Position numbers and translations under genes: made by a program. This document shows, in pieces, positions 41,951 to 50,318 of a DNA stretch of 64,000 nt. Every line of letters starts with the position of its first letter. Position 1 is the stretch's first letter. The DNA comes from Rhynchopus sp. YZ270_cl-10 (taxonomy: Eukaryota; Euglenozoa; Diplonemea; Diplonemida; Diplonemidae): positions 1,341,480 through 1,405,479 of the forward strand of contig OZ037886.1 in assembly GCA_964035575.1 (NCBI GenBank). Reading direction: 5' to 3'. The notes below the pieces were generated by a model that saw nothing but the letters and a program-made list of their open reading frames with translations, was not told where the DNA came from and made no database searches.

Positions 41951-44900
41951 AGGGGCACACACGTTTTGCTACACACTACCCGTTTTGTCCTTTGCTTCTC
42001 CCCTTTCCCACTTGTTTCTCCCCCTTGTGTGGGTCCTACCTGTCGCCTCCTAGTGGCGTGTCCTGGGCAGAGAGAAGGCCGTTGAGTAGTTCCTCTCTGG
42101 CGAAGTGCAGGTAGAGACGTGTTTTCTTTTTGTTTTTCTTGTCCTTTTTGTTTTTATTTTCCTGTTGGTGAAAGATGGGCAGGTGGAGAGCCCAGATATG
42201 GGCTGTGGTGCTCCTGTGTGGAGCCTTGGATGCAGACGGGGGTAGGGTGAGTTGCAGCACCAGCAGCAGCATCAACAACAGCAGCAACAGCATCACTCGC
42301 GGCGGCAGCAGCTGCAGCAGCATCAACAACAGCAGCTGCAGAACCAACCGCAGCATCAACGGCAGCGGCAGCAGCAACTCCAGCAGCAGCATCAGTCGCG
42401 GCGGCAGCAGGTGCAACAGCAGCAGTGGCAGCAGCAATAGCGGCGGCAACAGCACCATCACCAACAGCTGCAGCGGCGCCAATCGCGGCGGCAGCAGAGG
42501 CAACAGCAACACATGTGGAGGCTACAACAGTAACAGCACTAGGAACTGTTATCATAGCAACCCACACCCCCCTCCCCCCCATAATAACCCCAAAAAGAGG
42601 CACTTGATGCCCAACCACATCAGTAGCTGCAACTGTGATAGCAGCAGAAATGAACCCCTTGGAGTCCTGGGAGGGGCCCCAGTATCACCCCGGCTGCGCA
42701 GTGAAGGGGAGGGAGGGGAAGGTGACGGAGGCAGCAGCAGCAACCACAACGAGGGCAATTGTAGCAGCAACCGTAGCAGCAACAGCAACAGCAGCTACAG
42801 ACGCGGCAACAGTTCTGGTGATCCTAGTTGGGGTGGTGGGGGCTGCGGGAAGGGGCCCAGGGGATGGGTAAGCAGGGCAGGAACGTCGGCTCAACCCCTG
42901 ATACTGTGGCGGCACTCCCAAGGGCTGGTGGCCATGATGGACGAGATCCTGCAGTGGTTCCCCGTCACACAGACAATGTTACCGTCATACGAGCAGGTGG
43001 CCAGGTGGACCACAATTGTGGGGGCTATGTGGGTCTACGCGCTGGTCATGGCTGTGATGGTGTCAGGGCTGCTCTTCCCACCGAGGCGGCCCAGACGGTA
43101 CCGCAGGCACTGGAGGAGACGCAGCCGGCGCTTCTTTCTCATTTACAAGAGGAGTGCTGAGAGGTGGCAGAGCCGTAAGCAGGGGACAGTCCGAATGGAG
43201 CCAGGGGCGATGCGTGGGGGGGCAGACGACGGCAATGTACTGGGCAAGGCGGAGGTCGATGCGCTGCTAGAACGCAATGGAGGGAAGCGCATCGCCAACG
43301 ACATGCAAGGGAACTGCATGTACGTCTCCCTCATGGGCAAGATGGGCAGTTACCTGGACGTAGCCAACGAACGCAAAGAGCTGGCCAGGAGTGCGTTGAC
43401 GACCGAGAAGAAGCGCGGCCTCAGAAGACACTTCGACACGGAGGCTGAATTCTCCACGTGGGTGGCAGGGGTGGAAGGAGACGCTTGGGGTGACCTGCTG
43501 ACGCTACACCACATAGCCATGACATGGTCGTTGACGATCCTGGTTGTGCAGCCGGGGGCGTGCCCCATGGTGGTGGTGAACAGGGAACGCCAGTCGAAGA
43601 AGAAGACACAAAAGAAGAAGCCACGGGAGGTGAGGGTGATATCGCTGATTGGGGAACACTACGAGCAGGTGCAGATGGACCCGGCACAGGCTTCCGCACT
43701 AGCCAATGCCGCCCCCATTGCAGAGCTCATCCCATCCCGGCTGGCGGTGTCTCCGATTCCCGGCATGACGAAGGACGCGACTTCTCCACTGGAAGGGGAC
43801 TCCCCCCTCCTCTACTGCCCAGTACCGTGTTGCCAGGGAAGCCGGTTCCACCGGGACATCCCCTTATCCGGTCCAGGGCTACGCGCACATATCGCTGGCC
43901 ACCTAGCAGAGGGAGACCACATTCCGCACGACACTCTGCGGAAGTTCGGCCTGGGTCAATGTGGTGTGTGTGACGGCATCCGAGCAGCGAAGAACGAGAC
44001 GTGCCTGCAATGCTCGAGGCTGGTACAGGCGGTGCCACGCCCGTCACCCACCATCCGCACACCGGCGCAGGAAGTGGACGACCGCGACATGCCGGACTGG
44101 TATGAGATCGCGGCAGCACCCATCCCGACCCACGACACCGTGCCCAAAGCGATTGACCGGGCGGCGGCGGTGGAGTTCGCGAAGGTGTTGGAAGACGTAG
44201 CTGGCTGCAACGACGAGAACAGCTGGAAGAGGCTTTGCATGTTCGCAAAACTCGTGTTGTCCAGAAAACGGGGAGGTGCGAACATCAGCAAGAAGGTGGT
44301 GGCACAGCGGGAGGCGGAGGTGACGGAGTGGTCGCAGGGGGAAATTGCGGCGATGTGGTCTGCAGCGACTCGATCTCTTCCTGGGCGTGGGCCGGGCAAG
44401 GAGCGGAAGGAGCCGACGAAGGAGGAGAGGGAGAAAGCGTGTGTCACTGAAGTCCGGAACGGTAGGCTCGCAGCAGGGATGAGTCGTCTCCACAAAGGCG
44501 GTACTGCGCCCGTTACGATAGAGACGACAGCGAAGCTGAGGGCGAAGCACCCGGAGGAGGCCCCACAGGTGGCAAACACCACTGCGCACGTTGCCCTCGA
44601 ACCCCTGAAGCCCATCGACGCCCTGAAGGCCATCAAGAGCATGTCGAAGGGATCATCACCAGGCCCATTCGGTCTCAGGGGCGACCATTTGAAGGAATGG
44701 ATGGTCAAACACCCTGACCTCAACCTCCTCCCCCTCATGACGCTAGTCCTGGACCTATTGCGAAGAGGCCAGGCCCCACCTGAGGCAGCAGAATTTCTTG
44801 CCGGAGCCACGCTCGTCGCCCTGAAGAAAGGTGAAACGGATGTCCGCCCCATATCTGCAGGCAACACACTTCGTCGGGTGGTGAGCAAGATTGAAGTGGG

Positions 44901-47900
44901 ATCAGTCCGGACGCAGGCGCGGGACAAGCTTCTCCCTGGTCGCCAAGTAGGGGTGGCGGTGGATGGTGGACTGGAGGCTGCTACAATGGTGGTGGCGGAT
45001 TACGTGAAACGCAACCTAGGGAAGAACAAGGTGATAGTCCTCGTGGACTATGAAAACGCTTTCAACAGCATCCACCGGTCCACCTTCCTCGCGGCTACTC
45101 GAAAGTACCTCCCCACCATCTCCCCATGGATCGAGTGGTGTTACGGCAGGCCGACTTCCCTCCTGCACGGCGACGACCTCATCCAGTCGCAACGAGGGGC
45201 ACAGCAGGGTGACCCGGCAGGACCGCTTCTTTTCTCCCTAGGGATCAAGGAACTGACGGAGGAGGTGAAGGCGATGCCGGGGATTGATGCCAGCTTGTGG
45301 TACCTGGACGACGGGACCATCATGGGCCCACCCGAAGCAGTGGGACGGGCGTTGAAGCTGGTGCAGGAGCGGAGCCTGGCGATGGGTCTGCGGGTGAAGC
45401 TGGCGAAATGCGAGGTGATTGCGCTAGGACAGCAGACGCCACGTGACCTAGCACAGGCGGGCTTGCCAGTGTGTGCCCATGGATACCCGGACGACGGTGC
45501 GTGCGCAGCATGTGAGGGCAAGGCCATGAAGGTGCAGTACGGTGGGTTCGCGTTCTTGGGGGCGCCTATCGGTGACGACGAGTTTTGCGAGTCCTACATG
45601 GACAAGCAGGTGAAGGAGTTCGCTGAGCAGCTCCGCCTCCTCAAGGACCTCAAGGACGTACAGGTCGGGTTGACGCTTCTTCGCCAGTGTGAAGGCTTCG
45701 CGAGGATGGTGTTTTACATGCGTGCTATCGGACATGCGTGTACTCATCAGTACCTCAAGGAGTACGACAAGGAGGTCGACGCTGCGCTCGCCTCGTTGAT
45801 GGGTGACACGGAAGGGCTTCTCCCAGAGATGGCACGTCGTCAGGCAGCACTTCCCTGCAGAGCTGGAGGCATGGGAGTCCGTCGCATCCGTGACCACTGG
45901 ACGGCCGCGGCGATGGGGTCGCGGAGCGGGCTACATGAGTTGTGTAAGGTGCTAGACCCGGAGTTCCAATGGGATGCGGAAGGGTGGAAAGAGACTGCGA
46001 CGGAGCACAACCGACATGTAGCAGAAGCAGACAAAGTAGACCCTCTGGTGAGACCAGCCACCCCTGTGCGACAAAGGGAGCTATCGGCAGGAATCCTCGA
46101 AGAACAGCTGCGGCGACTGTACCTGGAGGGTGATGCGGCTGATCGGGCACGGATGAACTCCCTCTCCCTTCCGCATGCAGGCGCGTGGCTCATGGCGCCC
46201 CCAACGTGGGAACATCACATCCCCCCGGAGCAGTTCCAGGCGGTCTGCAGGATCCGCATGCACCTACCTCTCTTCGCAGACGGGGTCCAGTGCAGGCAGT
46301 GTGGGCAGGCCATGGACGCGAGAGGCGACCACATTTTCGCCTGCAAGATGGGAGGACACCGCATTCTGAGGCACAACGCAGTACGCGACTTCGTCTACTC
46401 CGTTGCGAACGAAGCAGGTCTAGGCCCCACTCTCGAACCCCAACACCTGGTACTGGGGAACAAGAAGCCAGCAGACCTCTTCCTGTCCACGGGGGTGGGC
46501 GAGTCGCGGGGGCGGGCCATTGACGTGACAGTGTGGACCCCGACGTGCAAGTCGATGGTGCAGGGTGCTGCGGTGGCCAAGGGGTACACGGCAACGAAGG
46601 CGGAGGCGGCGAAGAGGGGGAAGCACCAGGCCGCCTGCATTGCTGCACGGATCACCTTCACTCCATTCGCGTTGGAGACGACGGGAGGGTTCGGGCCTGC
46701 GGCATCCACAATCTGGACGCAAATGCTACGCTTCGCAGCCGACAGGAAGCTGGGCAGCAAGCAGGAGATGTCGCGTCGTTGGGCGTGGGGGATGGGCACT
46801 ACGCTGCAGCGGATGATTGGCAAGTCAGCGATGGACAGAGGGTGTCTGCGCGGGGACACAGCAGGCGCGCTCAGGGAGAGGATAGAGGTGGACGTCGCGC
46901 CGTTGCCAGGTGAGGACGAACACTTCCGACTTCCTCCCGACCACCTGCCTCCCATAGATTATGCACCAGACGACGGTCTATTCGATATCGACGTGTCCGC
47001 ACTGAACCCCGAAGAGCCTGCGGAGCACCCTGACCCTCCACCTTGCCCTAACCCGGCGGATGGGAGCGCAACTCGACCACAGACGTTCCACGAAGAACTT
47101 TGGAACACCCTCGGGATGACAGTCCCAACGGTAACAGTGCCGTTCACTGTCGGGGACTGCGCCTTTGATGCAGTCAGGTGGCTGCTACGGGAGTGGAGGG
47201 ACATCTCCTCTGGGGACCTGCGGAAGCTTGCAGTGACGAGGGTCAAGCAGGACAGGGACCTGGCGAACTCGGCGGAACCGACTTTCGGGTCGTGGGTGCG
47301 CTGGATGAGCGTGGAGGGGAGTCCGGACACTCGTTCGTGGGCGGACGTGACGGCGTTGGCTGGTCTCTCCCGTGCATTACAGATAGTTGTGGCGGTGGTG
47401 CGGGCGGACAGCAAGACGACATTCCTGAGACCGGCGGCAGCCCCACGAGGTGCGATAGCCCTGCTACACGAAGGACCGGTGGGCGCCGGGCACTACTCCC
47501 CTCTAGTGGTAGGTGCAGTGGCGAGGGGGATGATGATGAAGATGGAGCCACAAATCCCCCCTGTGGAGATGCAGTGCATGAACACCGGAACGCTGTCGTA
47601 CATGGGTGACAGGCAGGATAGAGACGGAGAGATGGTGACGTGCGAGGGCTGCGCTGCGGTATTCGAGGACAGCATTGCACATTGGTTCTGTTCGGCGTGC
47701 CCACTCAAGTGGTGTACTAATGAGGCCTGCGCAGGGGAGGGCGCTAAATGTGCAGCACGCAGGCGCAGAGCCACCACCACTCCTTCTACATCGACCACCA
47801 GCCAGGGAGGTAGCTTTTACAACAACAGCAACCCAGCACCCCCACTGGCCGAGGTAGAGATTAAGGAAGAGGAGTTGGATGAGGCCTTCGAGTCCAGCCG

Positions 47901-48822
47901 CATGGAGATGGAAAGGCGCAGCAACAGCAACAGCAACAGCAACAACAACAACAACAGCAACAACAACAACGACACCAACACTGACAACAACGACGACGAC
48001 GTTGCCGACACCAACCACGACACTAACATGACCGAGAACGCCGCACCGACAATGACCGCAATGAGGACCAGCTTTCAACAACAAAAGCCATCAGCTATCC
48101 TGTGCGAATTAAAGGAGGGGTCGGCCAAAAAGGGTGCATGGAAGGAAGCATCCGCCAGGAAGAGGAGGGAACAGGCGGAGCAGCGCGTCGCCGAAAAACG
48201 CGCAGAGAAGGCTGCGGCCAAAAGGCGAGCACCCACCGCCCACCCAGCAGGATCTGACGCCCCTGTGGAGGTAGCTTCCTGTGCGAGGTATGGAGAGACT
48301 GTGCCCGCCAGTGTAGATGAGTGGCGGAGGCACTTCTACCCCGAGCGTGGGCAGAAGCAGGGCAGCACCCCCCTGAGTCCGGAGAGAGCGCTGCAGGACC
48401 TGCAGGAGTGGTGGGAGGAGAGGCAGGTGAGCGGTGACGGGAGACGGGAGAAGAGAGAGACGGAGCGGTTCCGGAACGCCAAGGAGCTGCTCCGTAGGAT
48501 GGCTGCTTAGGAGGAAAGCGGCCAGCATTAGATTCGTTTTTAGACCCCCCCCCCCCCCCCTTTTCTTTTGTGTGTAGCAACACTCGTTTCTTCCCTTTTC
48601 TTTTCCCCCACCCCTCTTCTTTAGAGACCTGTTTGTCTAGATTTTTGCTGAACTGCATCTAGTCCTCGCTCAGAATGGCCGTGAGTGACGCAAGGACTCG
48701 TGAGTAAGATGATGTGTTTGGTAATCTGTGAATTCCCTTTCCCCTCCCCCCCCCCCCCCCCCAGCCCCTCCCATACGAGTTCCATGAGTGACCGCTAATG
48801 GCGTTAATTACCCTATCAAAAA
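41951..48822 (+). mobile_element. Retrotransposon C: RLE-class non-LTR element
   Basis: The 5' UTR (41,951-42,174) matches element A. One long intact frame follows, then about 310 bases of 3' UTR homologous to A (for example TACGAGTTCCATG near 48,773 and GGCGTTAAT near 48,798). Homology stops where a GCAAACCC array begins, so the expected 3' terminus and poly(A) are missing. The coding core is closest to A. Confidence 0.9.
42175..48510 (+). CDS. Element C polyprotein: OTU-RT-RLE-OTU (2111 aa)
   Basis: ATG at 42,175 opens a signal-like start (MGRWRAQIWAVVLLCGA). Residues 25-240 are Ser/Asn-rich with Asn sequons and one PKKR motif near 142. A hydrophobic segment near 279-300 (GAMWVYALVMAVMVSGLLF) is followed by a very basic run (RRPRRYRRHWRRRSRR), which by the positive-inside rule would place the rest in the cytosol. 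First OTU-like domain 360-500: QGNCMYVSL and GEHYEQV. C2H2 and CxxC fingers 545-630. RT: DYENAFNS (45,046), QQGDPAGPLLF, YLDDG (45,300). RLE: CRQC...H-x4-C, RHN-x2-RD, KPAD...IDVTV (46,523). Second OTU: VGDCAFDAV (47,152), AGHYSPL (47,487). CxxC/HWFCxxC finger (47,638-47,755). Asn-rich stretch near 1920, then a conserved short C-terminal domain. No breaks seen. Confidence 0.92.
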   Translation: MGRWRAQIWAVVLLCGALDADGGRVSCSTSSSINNSSNSITRGGSSCSSINNSSCRTNRSINGSGSSNSSSSISRGGSRCNSSSGSSNSGGNSTITNSCSGANRGGSRGNSNTCGGYNSNSTRNCYHSNPHPPPPHNNPKKRHLMPNHISSCNCDSSRNEPLGVLGGAPVSPRLRSEGEGGEGDGGSSSNHNEGNCSSNRSSNSNSSYRRGNSSGDPSWGGGGCGKGPRGWVSRAGTSAQPLILWRHSQGLVAMMDEILQWFPVTQTMLPSYEQVARWTTIVGAMWVYALVMAVMVSGLLFPPRRPRRYRRHWRRRSRRFFLIYKRSAERWQSRKQGTVRMEPGAMRGGADDGNVLGKAEVDALLERNGGKRIANDMQGNCMYVSLMGKMGSYLDVANERKELARSALTTEKKRGLRRHFDTEAEFSTWVAGVEGDAWGDLLTLHHIAMTWSLTILVVQPGACPMVVVNRERQSKKKTQKKKPREVRVISLIGEHYEQVQMDPAQASALANAAPIAELIPSRLAVSPIPGMTKDATSPLEGDSPLLYCPVPCCQGSRFHRDIPLSGPGLRAHIAGHLAEGDHIPHDTLRKFGLGQCGVCDGIRAAKNETCLQCSRLVQAVPRPSPTIRTPAQEVDDRDMPDWYEIAAAPIPTHDTVPKAIDRAAAVEFAKVLEDVAGCNDENSWKRLCMFAKLVLSRKRGGANISKKVVAQREAEVTEWSQGEIAAMWSAATRSLPGRGPGKERKEPTKEEREKACVTEVRNGRLAAGMSRLHKGGTAPVTIETTAKLRAKHPEEAPQVANTTAHVALEPLKPIDALKAIKSMSKGSSPGPFGLRGDHLKEWMVKHPDLNLLPLMTLVLDLLRRGQAPPEAAEFLAGATLVALKKGETDVRPISAGNTLRRVVSKIEVGSVRTQARDKLLPGRQVGVAVDGGLEAATMVVADYVKRNLGKNKVIVLVDYENAFNSIHRSTFLAATRKYLPTISPWIEWCYGRPTSLLHGDDLIQSQRGAQQGDPAGPLLFSLGIKELTEEVKAMPGIDASLWYLDDGTIMGPPEAVGRALKLVQERSLAMGLRVKLAKCEVIALGQQTPRDLAQAGLPVCAHGYPDDGACAACEGKAMKVQYGGFAFLGAPIGDDEFCESYMDKQVKEFAEQLRLLKDLKDVQVGLTLLRQCEGFARMVFYMRAIGHACTHQYLKEYDKEVDAALASLMGDTEGLLPEMARRQAALPCRAGGMGVRRIRDHWTAAAMGSRSGLHELCKVLDPEFQWDAEGWKETATEHNRHVAEADKVDPLVRPATPVRQRELSAGILEEQLRRLYLEGDAADRARMNSLSLPHAGAWLMAPPTWEHHIPPEQFQAVCRIRMHLPLFADGVQCRQCGQAMDARGDHIFACKMGGHRILRHNAVRDFVYSVANEAGLGPTLEPQHLVLGNKKPADLFLSTGVGESRGRAIDVTVWTPTCKSMVQGAAVAKGYTATKAEAAKRGKHQAACIAARITFTPFALETTGGFGPAASTIWTQMLRFAADRKLGSKQEMSRRWAWGMGTTLQRMIGKSAMDRGCLRGDTAGALRERIEVDVAPLPGEDEHFRLPPDHLPPIDYAPDDGLFDIDVSALNPEEPAEHPDPPPCPNPADGSATRPQTFHEELWNTLGMTVPTVTVPFTVGDCAFDAVRWLLREWRDISSGDLRKLAVTRVKQDRDLANSAEPTFGSWVRWMSVEGSPDTRSWADVTALAGLSRALQIVVAVVRADSKTTFLRPAAAPRGAIALLHEGPVGAGHYSPLVVGAVARGMMMKMEPQIPPVEMQCMNTGTLSYMGDRQDRDGEMVTCEGCAAVFEDSIAHWFCSACPLKWCTNEACAGEGAKCAARRRRATTTPSTSTTSQGGSFYNNSNPAPPLAEVEIKEEELDEAFESSRMEMERRSNSNSNSNNNNNSNNNNDTNTDNNDDDVADTNHDTNMTENAAPTMTAMRTSFQQQKPSAILCELKEGSAKKGAWKEASARKRREQAEQRVAEKRAEKAAAKRRAPTAHPAGSDAPVEVASCARYGETVPASVDEWRRHFYPERGQKQGSTPLSPERALQDLQEWWEERQVSGDGRREKRETERFRNAKELLRRMAA

Positions 48823-49012
48823 CCCGCAAACCCGCAAACCCGCAAACCCGCAAACCCGCAAACCCGCAAACCCGCAAACCCGCAAACCCGCAAACCCGCA
48901 AACCCGCAAACCCGCAAACCCGCAAACCCGCAAACCCGCAAACCCGCAAACCCGCAAACCCGCAAACCCGCAAACCCGCAAACCCGCAAACCCGCAAACC
49001 CGCAAACCCGCA
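48823..49012. repeat. (GCAAACCC)n array, about 24 copies
   Basis: A uniform 8-base array inserted where the element C 3' UTR should continue. Same unit as the 4.2 kb array at the window end. Confidence 0.97.
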
Positions 49013-49222
49013 CAAGAAGAAAGCTCGCTAAAATGTAGGAGGCTGGTGTGGTTGTGAACAGAACTTATTTTTTATTGTCTGAAGGTTTTGCATTTTTACA
49101 AATGTGAATGCCGAAAAAATTGAATAGAAAAATGAATTAAACTTGGCTCACCCCTCATTTCTCTTTTCATAGCACTTTTGTACTCACACACCAAAAACAG
49201 GTGAACTATTTCTCAAAAAACT

Positions 49223-49787
49223 ATGAACACCATGAAGATTAAGCGGAAGCCAGTGCCCTTTGTGCAGAAGAAAGATGCACCAAGCATGTTGGCGGTGTTC
49301 AATGTGCAGGATCAAGCTCCTCATGAGAATGAGGAATTGCCACCAATTCCAGTGTGCTCCCAGAAGAAGGAGACAGTACTAACGAAGGTACAGGAGCAAG
49401 GCGTTAAAACAGAGGAGCAAACTCAGAAGGACTCTGTGCTTCCGTCAGAACAGGCCGCAGCATTGGAAATTCCTGTTTCTGCAGAAAGCTTTTCCTCAGT
49501 GACTGAAGAGCTGAAAGAGGTGAAACAGACTGTCTCAGATCTCAAGAAACAGCTGAACGAAGTGTTCCTTCTGTGTCAGGACATGAAAAAGGTATGTATC
49601 AACTTTTCAAGTATCACTTTCAACAACTCAAACTCAACAGGAGCTAGACAGAAAGAGAAAGCGCGAAGCAGCAGAAGACGAAAAAATAGCAAAGACGTGT
49701 TATGCTCACGAATGCTCTAGTACTTGGAGGGGAAGGGAATTTCAACACAAAGGTGCTCTTTTCCAGCACAATAAAGCACATCATTAG
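49223..49787 (+). CDS. Small spliced coiled-coil / C2H2-like protein (171 aa)
   Basis: Exon 1 is 49,223-49,591. The intron 49,592-49,640 begins GTATGT and ends CTCAACAG. Exon 2, 49,641-49,787, ends at TAG. Splicing keeps the frame. The first 80 residues are charged and low-complexity. Residues 90-125 form a heptad-like Leu/Val stretch (ELKEVKQTVSDLKKQLNEV). The new C terminus reads CYAHEC...REFQHKGALFQHNKAHH, fitting F-x5-L-x2-H-x3-H of a C2H2 finger with a widened Cys-to-Phe gap. AT-rich codon use matches the Helitron next door, so it may be Helitron cargo, an accessory gene, or a host gene. Family not recognised. Confidence 0.6.
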
Positions 49788-50114
49788 AGAATAATTTTTT
49801 TTTTTCGTTTGGGGGTATTTCTTATCGCAGAGAATGTGCAAATTACTTCTTCCTGCGCAAAAATATGGGTTCCCCTTTTTTTAATGCACATGCAGATTGG
49901 TTTTAATTTTTGTCAAAATTTTCAAGATCATTTTTTAATTATTTTTTTTTGAAAACTTAGTTGTGAGACTTTTTTATTTTCCTTCTTGAAAACTCAAAAC
50001 TTTCTCCCACCCACCATTTTATATTTTCTACAATACAATTTCTAGCAATTTATCACAACTATTCAAAACTAACATAACAGTGGTCTGGGTACTTTACTTT
50101 TTGCAAAAAAAAAA
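49788..50114. other. AT-rich intergenic DNA
   Basis: No gene; T-rich runs and nothing else identifiable. Confidence 0.5.
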
Positions 50115-50200
50115 ATGAAAAGACAACGAAAGCGAGGAAAGATCTGATGATGGGCACACTAATAAGAAGGCTAATACAAAGACAACATAAGCTGAAGAGG
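50115..50200 (+). pseudogene. Decayed duplicate of the Helitron start
   Basis: ATGAAAAGACAACGAAAGCG at 50,115 resembles the Helitron start ATGAAAAGGCAACGTAGTGA at 50,319, and similarity continues for about 80 bases (GATGGGC, AAGACAACA). It meets a stop after 10 codons. Probably a local duplication. Confidence 0.5.
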
Positions 50201-50318
50201 GAAACACTTCCCCAAAACGAAAGAGAGTTTAATGAGAATTAATATTTCTATTCACATTGTTTCCCAGATTCCTTCTTTCTTCACATACATTAGCATAGGA
50301 ACACATGGCATAAATAAT

